From an uncultured Pseudomonadales bacterium (GTDB taxonomy: Bacteria; Pseudomonadota; Gammaproteobacteria; Pseudomonadales; Pseudohongiellaceae): a stretch of DNA of 64,000 nt. Below the pieces are notes generated by a model, which was not told the DNA's origin, did not search any database, and worked only from the letters and a program-made list of their open reading frames with translations. The stretch is from assembly GCA_949430125.1 (NCBI GenBank), contig CASQMQ010000050.1, forward strand, positions 1-64,000. The letters run 5' to 3'. Within the stretch, counting starts at the first letter, position 1. Each line of letters starts with the position of its first letter. The translations under genes were made by a program, and so were the position numbers. Positions 20,812 to 30,878 of this stretch are shown here, piece by piece.

Positions 20812-21636
20812 TCAGTACATACCTAGCATTCTTCTAGCGTCATTCGCGGTCGCAATAGTACGATCAAGTAATAGCGCACTCTCTTCGACCGCCTTAACGA
20901 GCGCTGCATTATCCGCAGCCTGGCTGCCGTCTGACATTAACAGGTTATTTTCGAAGCCAACACGGCAATGTCCACCGCGTTGCATTGCCTGGCGCATACA
21001 TTCGGCCTCGCTGGCGCCGAATGCGCAGAGTGACCAGTGCCGGACGTCCGGAAGGAATGAGAGAAGAGGGTCAAGATCTCCTGTGTCTGATTGTTGGTTT
21101 TTAGTATAGCGGCCTAACACTAATAATACGGAAATATTTTCATCCGGTATTATCCCTCGCTCCAATAACTCTCTGAAATGCAGAATGTCTTCTTTGTCAT
21201 AGAGTATGTACTGGGGCGCGATATATTCTCGTTGTAAGAAGCTGAAGAATTCTGCGGAGACTTTTTCATCTGCCCCTGCAGGACTTAACTCTCGAATTGC
21301 GAGTGATACCGCTTCTGGGCGAACATCAACAACTGTTTGAATCTGCTGTTCCCTGCTATAGATCCCCACCGCCTCCGTCGTAACCTGAATGATGAGCTCA
21401 TTACCGACTTGCTGGCGAATCGCGTGAATAGTCTCTGTATAGTGCTGTGCATCGAGACTGTGTCCAAGATTCTCATCACGAACATGTAGGTGAAGCATGC
21501 ACGCCCCGGCATCTAGACAGGCGGCCGCAGTGTGGGCAATCTCCTTCGGGCTGATAGGCAGCTGAGGGTGATCCTGCTGCGTCTTTCTGGCACCATTTGG
21601 CGCCACTGCAATCATCACTGCCTCGTTGTGACTCAT
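20812..21636 (-). CDS. 3-keto-5-aminohexanoate cleavage protein family (BKACE, DUF849)
   Basis: IAVAPNGARKT, AAACLDAGACMLHLHVRD, IIQVTTEAVGIYS, GGHCRVGFENNLLMSDGSQAADNAALV. Confidence 0.92.
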   Translation of the reverse strand: MSHNEAVMIAVAPNGARKTQQDHPQLPISPKEIAHTAAACLDAGACMLHLHVRDENLGHSLDAQHYTETIHAIRQQVGNELIIQVTTEAVGIYSREQQIQTVVDVRPEAVSLAIRELSPAGADEKVSAEFFSFLQREYIAPQYILYDKEDILHFRELLERGIIPDENISVLLVLGRYTKNQQSDTGDLDPLLSFLPDVRHWSLCAFGASEAECMRQAMQRGGHCRVGFENNLLMSDGSQAADNAALVKAVEESALLLDRTIATANDARRMLGMY

Positions 21637-22003
21637 GTGACATTCCTTATCAATTGGTTGATTTAGGCTTGCATAGTCTCAAAGCGAGGGGGCTACTACA
21701 AGGCAGGCAACTGTCGTATGCTAGCGACAAGTTATGTCTAACGTGCCTAGGTTCAGTCTTGTCAGTGCATTACTAATCTATTCACTCTAGGAGAGAACAT
21801 GATCATCACTCATCGATTAATCAAGCTATCCATCATGTTAACGATGTGCGCATCCAGCTGCGCCCTTCGAGGCCATGAAATCGTTTATTAGCGAAGTGGT
21901 AAATCCTAAATACGTCGATTCGCAGCTGAGCTTTATTCAGGAACTAACCCAGTAAATAGATTAAGAGCTTGGATAGTAGATAGCAGAAAGTAGGAATAAA
22001 AGC

Positions 22004-22642
22004 ATGCCACACGGCCATCATCACGATCATGACCACACCGAACCGCCCTCGGATCTTGAACTTCGGGTGAAGGCTCTTGAGAGTCTGTTAGTAGAGAAGG
22101 GCTTGGTGAAACCAGAAACGCTCAACAGCATCATCGAAACATACGAGCACAAGGTGGGCCCACGCAACGGCGCACACGTAGTCGCAAAGGCATGGACAGA
22201 CCCCGAGTTTAAGCAGGCGCTGATGAATGATGCGACAGAGGCGGTAGCGAGTCTTGGTTACTGTGGACGTCAGGGTGAACACTTAGTAGTGGTTGAGAAT
22301 ACAAATGACACGCACAACCTTGTCGTGTGCACTCTATGCTCCTGCTATCCATGGACCGTGTTAGGTCTGCCTCCAGCGTGGTACAAGTCGGCACCGTATC
22401 GATCACGGGCCGTGAGTGATCCCCGCGCCGTGCTAAAAGAATTTGGCACAGAGTTGGGCGAGAAGTCGACCATCAGAACCTGGGATTCCACGTCTGAGAT
22501 GCGCTATCTGGTTCTACCCCAGCGCCCGGCAGGAACAGAGAATTGGAGCGAACAAGATTTACAAAAACTAGTGAGCCGCAACGCCATGATAGGGGTAGAG
22601 CTGGCACGTTCTCCCAAACAGAAAGATGAGGATGGCAAGTGA
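22004..22642 (+). CDS. nthA: nitrile hydratase alpha subunit (Co-type motif)
   Basis: [38 protein letters not shown] metallocentre motif. Confidence 0.97.
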   Translation: MPHGHHHDHDHTEPPSDLELRVKALESLLVEKGLVKPETLNSIIETYEHKVGPRNGAHVVAKAWTDPEFKQALMNDATEAVASLGYCGRQGEHLVVVENTNDTHNLVVCTLCSCYPWTVLGLPPAWYKSAPYRSRAVSDPRAVLKEFGTELGEKSTIRTWDSTSEMRYLVLPQRPAGTENWSEQDLQKLVSRNAMIGVELARSPKQKDEDGK

Positions 22643-23307
22643 AAGGTGGTCACGATCTCGGCGGTCAGCTGGAGATGGGCCCGATAAATCCTGAGCCCGA
22701 AGCGCAGGAGCCGGTGTTCCATGCAGATTGGGAGCGGCGTGTTTTTGCTCTGACCCTAGCTACTGGCATGCTGGGCAAGTGGAACATCGATGAGTCGCGC
22801 CATGCGCGAGAACGTCAGGATCCTCTCACTTATGTACAGAACAGCTATTACGAGAACTGGCTCGAAGGCCTGGAGACGCTGTTGCTCGAGAAGGGTTTGG
22901 TGGATGCCGAAGAATTAGTATTGGCGACGAATATCTCATCGCAAACCAAGGAATTACTTTCAGTACCGAATCCAACTCTCGCCACGAAGATACTCGCTTC
23001 CGGTGTGCCTAGCACTATGGAGGCCGATAGCGAGCCGCTGTATTACATCGGCGATAGTGTCTTGGTTAAAGCTAGCGAGACCGCAGGCCACACGAGAGTA
23101 CCGAAGTATGCGCAGGGTGCGACCGGCACTGTTGTTGCACAGCTAGGCTGTCATAATTTTCCCGACAGCAACGCACAGGGTATTCATGAGGGAAAATTTC
23201 TTTATAGAGTCAGCTTTAGTGGAGTGGATCTTTGGAGTCATTCTTCCACACAGACCGAAGTGTTAATTGACCTTTGGGAGCCTTACCTAGGCGCGGCTGC
23301 AAACTGA
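22639..23307 (+). CDS. nthB: nitrile hydratase beta subunit
   Basis: [37 protein letters not shown] and C-terminal SH3-like [18 protein letters not shown]; overlaps nthA stop. Confidence 0.96.
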   Translation: MKGGHDLGGQLEMGPINPEPEAQEPVFHADWERRVFALTLATGMLGKWNIDESRHARERQDPLTYVQNSYYENWLEGLETLLLEKGLVDAEELVLATNISSQTKELLSVPNPTLATKILASGVPSTMEADSEPLYYIGDSVLVKASETAGHTRVPKYAQGATGTVVAQLGCHNFPDSNAQGIHEGKFLYRVSFSGVDLWSHSSTQTEVLIDLWEPYLGAAAN

Positions 23308-23349
23308 TGCAGAATATTTCCTTACCAACCGCAAGACGATCAGGGACCA

Positions 23350-23658
23350 GTGTTCAATGAGCCTTGGGAGGCGCAGGCCTTCGCCCTAGTGTTGGCATTG
23401 CATGAGAAGGGCCTGTTTAGTTGGCAAGAATGGGCGGCCGTATTGAGCGAACAGATCGCGCTCGCACAGGCCGGCGGCGACCCCGACCGCGGCAATACCT
23501 ATTACCAACATTGGTTGGCGGCGTTAGAGACGATCTCGCAGCAGAAGAATCTCTCCAATGAAGATGAGCTGTTAAGGCGAAAATCACAGTGGACCGCCGC
23601 CTATCTAAACACACCCCACGGAGAACCAATCGAACTCTCAGCAGGAGAAATCTCCTAA
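23350..23658 (+). CDS. nitrile hydratase activator/accessory protein (P14K-like), N-terminus uncertain
   Basis: VFNEPWEAQAFALVLALHEKGLFSWQEWAAVLSEQI..GNTYYQHWLAALE resembles the NHase beta N-terminal domain; GTG start, no in-frame ATG upstream, but an ATG at 23307 in another frame. Confidence 0.85.
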   Translation: MFNEPWEAQAFALVLALHEKGLFSWQEWAAVLSEQIALAQAGGDPDRGNTYYQHWLAALETISQQKNLSNEDELLRRKSQWTAAYLNTPHGEPIELSAGEIS

Positions 23659-24072
23659 TGGTCACTATAAAAAACGAGTTGAGCCTTTGAAAAAAGCCTT
23701 ATGCTGAGTGTTACAGTGCCTGCTCCTTAAGCGAATATAATCAACGAATTCGTAGGTCCGAACCAGTTTCAGTGGACCGACGTTCAGCTGGTACATTGCC
23801 AGCGCTTATTCGAATAAATTCCAGAGTCCTATCGGCAACTGATTCGTGAGCCGGGTGTTAAACACAGCGTCGAGCGCAGAGACTTTGGTGGCATCCTCTG
23901 CATCTAGTATTGGACAATATCGCTGGAAATCTTTCCGGCTCAGATGAAGGAAAAATAATCCTGCGCAACTTGTTTTCGCAGGAGCAACGACTGCTAGTCA
24001 GTGGCGAGATTATTAGTGATTTCACTCTGTAAGTAGCGCGTAAGAAATAGCTAGGTAGGTTAAGGAAAAGTC

Positions 24073-24765
24073 ATGGCAAAATTTGAGAAAATCAAGGAAC
24101 GTGCTGAGCATCGCAAAGGCGGCGGTGCGGCATTGAAGAAATTACTGCCTAAGGTCGCGAGTAAGAAAAAACTAATCGCGTTGGGTGATGATCGTTATCT
24201 CGCTATGATGACGAAGTGCATTAATCAGGCGGGCTTTAGCTGGAAGGTGATCGAGAACAAGTGGCCAGAATTTGAGGAAGCCTTCTTTGCCTTCAATCCG
24301 AAAAAGCTCGGTTACCTATCGGCCGAGCAATGGGAAGCCTATGTCAGTGACAGACGAGTGGTGCGCAACTGGCAGAAGATTAAGGCTCTGCAGGGGAACG
24401 TGTTTTTCGTCCAAGAAGAGTCACGCAAGAATGGTGGCTTCGGCAAGTTCATCTCTGAGTGGCCCGCCTCGGATCAGATTGGCCTGATGGCCTACCTGAA
24501 GAAACATGGCTCGCGATTGGGCGGACAGAGTGCGTTGTGGTTTCTGCGCCGAACCGGTAAGGACTGTTTCATACTATCCAAAGACGTAGTCGCTACCCTG
24601 CGCGGCAGCGGATTGGAAATAGCGGAGCAGCCGAGCAGTCAGCGTGACTTGAAGAAGGTACAGGCGCAGTTCAACGAGTGGCATGAAGAAACCGGCCTGC
24701 TTTATAGTCATCTAAGTCGCATCGCCGCCTGCTCGGTCGGCGAGAACTATCTGGAGCAAGCTTAG
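24073..24765 (+). CDS. DNA-3-methyladenine glycosylase I family protein (Tag-like)
   Basis: GDDRYLAMMTKCINQAGFSWKVIENKWPEFEEAFFAFNP, VVRNWQKIKALQGNVFFV, GGQSALWFLRRTGKDCFI. Confidence 0.8.
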   Translation: MAKFEKIKERAEHRKGGGAALKKLLPKVASKKKLIALGDDRYLAMMTKCINQAGFSWKVIENKWPEFEEAFFAFNPKKLGYLSAEQWEAYVSDRRVVRNWQKIKALQGNVFFVQEESRKNGGFGKFISEWPASDQIGLMAYLKKHGSRLGGQSALWFLRRTGKDCFILSKDVVATLRGSGLEIAEQPSSQRDLKKVQAQFNEWHEETGLLYSHLSRIAACSVGENYLEQA

Positions 24766-24893
24766 ACTTCTTTGGTTACGATCTTAGGATCGTTCTCCAT
24801 TGTCAGATGCACAGGACAGCGATCGGCGATTTTCATCAAGCGACTTCGCTCGGCGTCAGTGAGATCGCCTTTCAGGATAATGTTCCTCGTCAC
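24762..24893 (-). pseudogene. C-terminal remnant of an OsmC-family protein
   Basis: Reverse strand reads VTRNIILKGDLTDAERSRLMKIADRCPVHLTMENDPKIVTKEV*, matching the OsmC tail (..IADKCPVH..); an in-frame TAG immediately precedes it. Confidence 0.72.
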
Positions 24894-24973
24894 CTAGTTG
24901 ATAATGTGCTGGACTAGACGGACAAATAAAGTGACTATTTACTCACGATAGAAAACTAGCAGGTAATATTACA

Positions 24974-26761
24974 ATGATAATAAGAACTGCAAGGCCTTAC
25001 GGTGTCTCGCTGATAACAGCTCACACTATCTTGCTACCGCTCGCCTTCCTAATATCGACATCCTTCTCAGCGGCGCAGATCGAAGATTTCACCGCCGTCA
25101 CTGACGAGATGCTAACCAGCCCGCCTACGGGTGAGTGGCTCAGCTGGCGTGGAACGCCCGCTGCGTGGGGTTATAGCCCTCTTGATCAGATCAATACCGA
25201 GAACGTCAATCAACTCCAGCTCAAATGGTCCTTCGCCCTAGACGACACGGGTGCAGTGCAGGCAGCGCCATTAATTCACGATGGCATCATGTTTATTCCC
25301 TCCGCCCGCGGCGTGATTCAGGCATTGGATGCAGTAAACGGAGATCTGCTCTGGGAGTACCGTCCCGCGCCACCCACCGAAGAATTCATCAATTCCGGAG
25401 AGGGTACTCGAGCTGCCGTATTACCACCTGGTGCTTTCGCAGGCGTCGGCAGAGGTGTACAGAAGAACATCGCGCTATACGGCGACATGATCTATGCGGC
25501 TACGGAGACCGCAAGCATCCGCGCAATCGATGCGCGTAGCGGCCTGCTGGTCTGGGAGACGCAGGTCGCCGATCCTACGCTGGGCTATTTCTATACTGCG
25601 GGCCCAATCGTCGCCAATGGTACTTTGGTGACTGGCATTACCGGCTGCGAACGTTACAAGGAAGACGTCTGTTTCATCACCGGTCATGATCCAGCCACGG
25701 GTGAGCAGAAGTGGCGCACGTCTACAGTCGCACGGCCCGAAGATCCGGGCGGCGATACTTGGGGCGATCTTCCCCTTAGATTTCGAGCGGGCAGCGATGC
25801 CTGGGTAGCAGGTTCCTATGACCCTGAAGCAAATCTGATCTATTGGGGCACGTCACAGGCCAAACCTTGGGCAAGAGCAGTGCGCGGTAGCGACGGTGAT
25901 GCGCTCTATACCAACTCCACTCTGGCATTGAATCCAGATAACGGTCAGATGGCCTGGTATTTTCAACACCTACCTGGTGAGACACATGACATGGATGAGG
26001 TGTTCGAGAATATTCTTATCGATGTCGATGGCCGGAAATCTCTGTTCAAGATGGGCAAGCTAGGTATCCTGTGGCAACTGGACCGGGAGACGGGCGAGTT
26101 CATCAAGGGTACCGACATCGGTTACCAAACCATTGTTAACCTTGATCCTATCACTGGGAAAATTAGCTATCGCGACGGCATGATTCCGCGTATCGGTGAG
26201 GAGCTAAACATGTGCCCGAGCACTTCAGGCTTCAAAAGCTGGCGCGCGATGGCATATTCACCTGACACCAGCGCCATGTATATACCGATCACGCTTAATT
26301 GCGAGCTCGCCACTTTTGGTCCCACAGAACGACAGCTAGGCGGCGGAGGCACTGGACCGGTGCGGCGTGTCAATTATCATCATCCTGAATCTGATGGCAA
26401 CTTAGGTGAGGTGCTTGCGCTGAATATTCCCAGCGGCGAAGTTAAGTGGCGTTACAGGACGCGAGCTCCGTTTAATACTGCAGCGCTAACTACCGCGGGC
26501 GGACTCGTTTTTATCGGGGACTGGAATCGCACCATGTCGGCACTGGATGCTGAGAATGGGGAGCTGCTGTGGAAGGTTCGTCTCGCCACATCTAACCAGG
26601 GATTTCCTATCAGTTACAGTGTCGATGGCAGACAGTACATAGCCATGCCAGTCGGTACCGGCGGTGCAAGTTGGTCGGGTAGCCTGCCCAGAGAACTCAC
26701 GCCTGAGCTTAGTCGTCCGCGTAATGGCAGCTCGATAAATGTTTTTGCGCTACCGGATTGA
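24974..26761 (+). CDS. PQQ-dependent dehydrogenase (quinoprotein)
   Basis: Signal peptide; WLSWRGTPAAWGYSPLDQINTENVNQLQLKWSFALDD; WETQVADPTLGYFYTAGPIVANGTLVTG; propeller Trp-docking-like repeats. Confidence 0.93.
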   Translation: MIIRTARPYGVSLITAHTILLPLAFLISTSFSAAQIEDFTAVTDEMLTSPPTGEWLSWRGTPAAWGYSPLDQINTENVNQLQLKWSFALDDTGAVQAAPLIHDGIMFIPSARGVIQALDAVNGDLLWEYRPAPPTEEFINSGEGTRAAVLPPGAFAGVGRGVQKNIALYGDMIYAATETASIRAIDARSGLLVWETQVADPTLGYFYTAGPIVANGTLVTGITGCERYKEDVCFITGHDPATGEQKWRTSTVARPEDPGGDTWGDLPLRFRAGSDAWVAGSYDPEANLIYWGTSQAKPWARAVRGSDGDALYTNSTLALNPDNGQMAWYFQHLPGETHDMDEVFENILIDVDGRKSLFKMGKLGILWQLDRETGEFIKGTDIGYQTIVNLDPITGKISYRDGMIPRIGEELNMCPSTSGFKSWRAMAYSPDTSAMYIPITLNCELATFGPTERQLGGGGTGPVRRVNYHHPESDGNLGEVLALNIPSGEVKWRYRTRAPFNTAALTTAGGLVFIGDWNRTMSALDAENGELLWKVRLATSNQGFPISYSVDGRQYIAMPVGTGGASWSGSLPRELTPELSRPRNGSSINVFALPD

Positions 26762-27192
26762 TGATTATTAAAACTTCAATGATCAAAATACTAACTTCCA
26801 TCGTAGTTGCACTTAGTCTGTCCGCTGTGGGCCATGCACAAGATTCTGGCTTGATCTGGGATGGTGTTTATTCCATTGATCAGTCAAGTAGGGGAGAAAC
26901 TGTCTACAGTGAAACTTGTGTTTCCTGTCACGGTCAGGACCTAGGGGGCAACAGTAATTCACCCGGCTTAGTGGGCATGGGTTTCATGTTTCTTTGGGAG
27001 GGAAGATCGTTGGGTGAGTTTTTTGAAAAAATACGCAGCGACATGCCTACTGATCGCCCCGGGCAACTTACACAGCAAAATTATTTGGATGTTCTCGCTT
27101 ACATACTCCTCAAGAATGCTTTTCCTTCGAGAACGGAAGAGTTATCTGCGAACCTGGATATTCTTAATGAGATAACAATCTCATCAAGATAG
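26758..27192 (+). CDS. cytochrome c, probable electron acceptor of the adjacent quinoprotein
   Basis: Signal peptide; GETVYSETCVSCHGQDLGGN (CxxCH); 4-nt overlap with the PQQ dehydrogenase. Confidence 0.88.
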   Translation: MMIIKTSMIKILTSIVVALSLSAVGHAQDSGLIWDGVYSIDQSSRGETVYSETCVSCHGQDLGGNSNSPGLVGMGFMFLWEGRSLGEFFEKIRSDMPTDRPGQLTQQNYLDVLAYILLKNAFPSRTEELSANLDILNEITISSR

Positions 27193-27305
27193 GCGTCTCG
27201 TTTATTTTTCGAAATGTGAAAGCCATGTTTTTTGTCTCTGTAATTGGCTTTACTCTGCTATCAAGATGATTTTTTAATGCCAGTACTACTCTTTTTTGAA
27301 GTCAT

Positions 27306-28217
27306 GTGTCGAGGCTTTATATGCAAAATACTTCAGATATCCTTTCACCCTGGTCTCTACCACAGCCGATCATTCTTCTCGGCTTTTCCTTGCTTGTTGC
27401 GAATGCAGCTATAACCGGATGGATTGATCTGTCGGTACTCGTGCCTGTGCTTTTATTCGTGCCAATTCCATTGCTTTTGCTCGCAGAGCGTTTGATACCT
27501 AAAAGGAAGGACTGGCTATTGGATTGGAAGGATCTCACCGAGGATTTGTTCTGGTTGGCCTGCTCCTTTCTGATCTGGGGGCCTATCTACGATGATGCCT
27601 ATGAAACACCTATTTCTAATTTATTCGCCTTACTGCGTGACAGCTCTGGGTTTCCATTTCGGCTGGAAGCCGAAACTATCGGCGGATTATTAGTGGCGGC
27701 ATTCATCGCTATTTTCGTCGCCGAGTTTATTGGCTATTGGGCGCATCGCGTCCAGCATCGCTTCATGTTTCTCTGGCGAATCCATGCGACGCATCACCAT
27801 ATTACGAAGATGAGTGTGGCTAGGGCGGAGCGTACCCACCCGCTGGAATTCCTCGGCTTGAATTTAGGATCCGCAGTTACCTTGGCGTTTTTAGGGGCTA
27901 GCGCCGAAGTGGTGGCGGTGGTAGTCGTGTTTCGTCTCAACACGGCACACCTGTGTCACAGCAATTTGCCTTTAGTCTCTGGCGCGTTTGGTTGGTTATT
28001 CAACACACCCGAATGGCATCAGCTGCATCATTCCTGTATCTACAAAGAGAGCAATACTAATTTCGGCTGCACAGTTATTATATGGGACCGAATATTCGGA
28101 ACATTCTCTGGGAAAAATCATATTAAGCAGGTGGGCAATGGCACCGGTGAAAAACTCTCGATAGTTACTCAGCTGCTGATTCCTTTCAAGTCAGACCAAG
28201 CGCTAAGAGAACTCTAA
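27306..28217 (+). CDS. fatty acid hydroxylase / sterol desaturase family protein
   Basis: Histidine boxes HRVQHRF, HATHHHITKM, EWHQLHHS; multi-TM N-terminus. Confidence 0.9.
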   Translation: MSRLYMQNTSDILSPWSLPQPIILLGFSLLVANAAITGWIDLSVLVPVLLFVPIPLLLLAERLIPKRKDWLLDWKDLTEDLFWLACSFLIWGPIYDDAYETPISNLFALLRDSSGFPFRLEAETIGGLLVAAFIAIFVAEFIGYWAHRVQHRFMFLWRIHATHHHITKMSVARAERTHPLEFLGLNLGSAVTLAFLGASAEVVAVVVVFRLNTAHLCHSNLPLVSGAFGWLFNTPEWHQLHHSCIYKESNTNFGCTVIIWDRIFGTFSGKNHIKQVGNGTGEKLSIVTQLLIPFKSDQALREL

Positions 28218-28220
28218 ATT

Positions 28221-28793
28221 ATGAGAAATGCGGTAAAAATAATTGCTCTAGTCGCTGGGTTCCAAGGCTGTGACTTAACAGATAGATTGATTTCACTTGC
28301 TGATACTGAAGCCCTGCTGCCTATTGCGGAATCCCTTATTGATGACTTTTATTCTTTCGACAGCGTGCGTCTAGAACAGGCGCTAGCGAGTGCGGGGGAC
28401 TCGAAAGAGTCACTTTTGTACTACCAAGGTTGGGCCGAAGGTGGAAATTACGAGATCGTCGAACGCAAAAACTGTGTAGTCCATTCATTGAATATCGTCA
28501 GCTGTCCCATAACGGTAAAGGATGATCCGATGCTAGCGCTTGCTGTTGACTTCTTCGTTACGGATACTTTTGAGATTACCTTCGAGGATAGGAGAGTGTC
28601 TTCGGTGGAAACTAGCTCTAATGATTTACCCATCTACTACCAAGCACGGGATTGGGTGCGAGCAAACATGCCGGAATTAGTAGCACAGCCCTGTGAAGGT
28701 TTCTTCGCAGGGGGGGCTACGCCAGGCAACTGCGCGCAAGCTATGGCCGAGGGTTATCGTCACTTCACTGCGAGCGATGCTTATTCGTACTGA
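28221..28793 (+). CDS. hypothetical protein
   Basis: Intact ORF 3 nt after the hydroxylase; nuclear-transport-factor-like composition only. Confidence 0.5.
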   Translation: MRNAVKIIALVAGFQGCDLTDRLISLADTEALLPIAESLIDDFYSFDSVRLEQALASAGDSKESLLYYQGWAEGGNYEIVERKNCVVHSLNIVSCPITVKDDPMLALAVDFFVTDTFEITFEDRRVSSVETSSNDLPIYYQARDWVRANMPELVAQPCEGFFAGGATPGNCAQAMAEGYRHFTASDAYSY

Positions 28794-28814
28794 GCGTCCT
28801 AACTTGCTGGCAAC

Positions 28815-29870
28815 TTAAAATGTCGCCAAAGCGTTAAAGGGACTCGCTGTACCGCCTTTGATCGGATTGATCTGGATGGACGTCATAAATTCCCAGCGCT
28901 GCAATCGTGCTGCAGTCTCTGCTACGTCCTTCATGTAGCCGTTGTCCACGATCGGCAGGCCTAAGTTCACCTGTGTCAGTTGGTGTATGGGCCTATTGAT
29001 GCCCTCCACACCAGAAGGCTGCACATCATTCACCGCATCACCTATTAATATCGCTACATCGCGCTCTCGCAAAAAGGGCAGGACCGAGGCATGCAAACCT
29101 GCGCCGGCCTGGCCGTATTGCCAAGGACCCTCTGCATCGCGCATGGCCCACCGTCCGGTGCGAACGAATAGGGCGTCGCCACTGCTAATGGTTACACCTG
29201 CGAACTCCTCCCAAGCGAGCAAGTCTTCGATATAGATAGGGGTGCTTGGGTCTAGCCATTCGACGCCGCGCAGCAAAGGCATGTCCACCAAAAGTCCTCG
29301 GGTCACATAAGAAGTACCCATGCGATCGATAGCTAGGTCCTCACAGCCGGTGGCGGTGAGGTTCTGCGGATATCCATTGAAGATAATATACTCGCCATCG
29401 ATCTCAGTGCGGTAATGACAGAGTGCGTCCAGATGAGACAGCATGCCGTCGTGCAGAGAGAACTGAATCTCATCTAGGGCAAAGGAGGGCTCGCCAGTGA
29501 CCGGGTCTATCCGGCTCATCCAGTGATCGGTAGGGCCGAAGGCGGCACTATCTATTGCGGGTGGCTCAGTGGTTACGAAATGCTGTAAGGTCACGCTTTC
29601 GCCTGAGAGCACCAAAGAGGCGGCCTGTTTAGTCTTTGCAGCAGTGATCAGGTTAAGGGTGCCGCGCTGGTCATCAGGCCCCCAGCGTCCCCAATTTGAG
29701 AGTTCTTGCTCCCAGCCAGCCAGTGTTTCCAGAGACACCTTGATCGATTCTTCCTGAGTTGAAGGATGCGCCTCAAACGGCTGAGCATGAGTCGCACTAA
29801 GTGCAAACATGGCGGCACAAACACTACCGATGCTAGCGAGGGGTTTAACAGACTTGAAGGTGTTGCGCAT
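28815..29870 (-). CDS. exported cyclase family protein (kynurenine formamidase-like)
   Basis: Signal peptide; NWGRWGPDDQRGTLNLITAAKTKQAASLVLSGESVTL; HDGMLSHLDALCHYR; ITISSGDALFVRTGRWA. Confidence 0.85.
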   Translation of the reverse strand: MRNTFKSVKPLASIGSVCAAMFALSATHAQPFEAHPSTQEESIKVSLETLAGWEQELSNWGRWGPDDQRGTLNLITAAKTKQAASLVLSGESVTLQHFVTTEPPAIDSAAFGPTDHWMSRIDPVTGEPSFALDEIQFSLHDGMLSHLDALCHYRTEIDGEYIIFNGYPQNLTATGCEDLAIDRMGTSYVTRGLLVDMPLLRGVEWLDPSTPIYIEDLLAWEEFAGVTISSGDALFVRTGRWAMRDAEGPWQYGQAGAGLHASVLPFLRERDVAILIGDAVNDVQPSGVEGINRPIHQLTQVNLGLPIVDNGYMKDVAETAARLQRWEFMTSIQINPIKGGTASPFNALATF

Positions 29871-29993
29871 GAGGATACCCTTTTCAGGTGAGCGAATTTC
29901 AATCCAGAATAGAGAGCTTGCGCGAGAGAGTCTAGCGCTATTAAGCAGGGAGTAATTTTCTGTGTGTTCTTCTTATGCTTTGGCGAGCAAGAA

Positions 29994-30563
29994 CTAGCGC
30001 AGATACTCAAGGGTAACAGCGCGGACAGAGTGCCTAACACCCCGGGCCATGGCCTTACTTGAGATTGTTGCTTTCACGATGCCGTCTATGTCGTTGCCAA
30101 TCTGGAATCGCTGTTCGGCGCGCTTACCGACGAACTGTTCTTCATAGCCATCCCAGGCGAAGAAATCTCCCCAAGTGTGGCGCAGGGATTCTTTGTAATA
30201 GATGACCTTTAAGCCAACGATGTTGCCTTCCAGATCCATGCCGATGAGGCTGTCGATCTGGCTAGTGTAGCCGCTAGGCTCGGGATGGGTGTCGGCGGAG
30301 ACGAAGGCATAGCCGATCAGGGTCTGCTCGCCCGTGTCTGAGTCAGTCTTATAGGCCTTGTAGACGGGGACTTCACCTTCCTTCTCGGAAAAGCGATCCG
30401 CGCCCGGCACAACTTCTTTGAGTAGTCTTATGGTGGTGTGATCTTTGTTTTTGGCCTGAGCGCCACCATTGAAGATTGCGCCATTGGATAGAATTACGAG
30501 CACGAGAAGTCCAGTGCTCAATAAAGTCTTTAGCCTAGAATGAATCGAATGCTGCAGTGACAT
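29994..30563 (-). CDS. FMN-binding domain protein (RnfG/NosR-type)
   Basis: Signal peptide; IGYAFVSADTHPEPSGYTSQIDSLIGMDLEGNIVGLKVIYYKES; DGIVKATISSKAMARGV. Confidence 0.75.
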   Translation of the reverse strand: MSLQHSIHSRLKTLLSTGLLVLVILSNGAIFNGGAQAKNKDHTTIRLLKEVVPGADRFSEKEGEVPVYKAYKTDSDTGEQTLIGYAFVSADTHPEPSGYTSQIDSLIGMDLEGNIVGLKVIYYKESLRHTWGDFFAWDGYEEQFVGKRAEQRFQIGNDIDGIVKATISSKAMARGVRHSVRAVTLEYLR

Positions 30564-30878
30564 AGTGCCTTCGTGATTCCTTAGTATTGTCTTCGAGCCG
30601 CATTGAAATTTCGCTGCTTGGCCACCACATGTTGGTTAGCTTATAGAGTCGTATTCATTACGAACATGAGTAGTTTGGCAATTTTTTAAGCAGGGGACAA
30701 GTGTGCTCCAGCCTTGAAGGGCTGAGACAGCCGAAGTTCGGGCCTCAAATTTGTAACTTATTGAAACACATTGCTAATTCACCCAGCTATGTTCTGACAA
30801 TGGAACAATTCTGCTATTCTAACAATTGGATTCACTAACCGCTGCTGGAATCCAGCAGGGCACAACTTAGGAAATACT

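Noticed and set aside
30842-30858. CTGCTGGAATCCAGCAG inverted repeat upstream of the TerB-like gene as a terminator
   Set aside because: No T tract follows, and it sits just upstream of a start codon; an operator is possible but unsupported.
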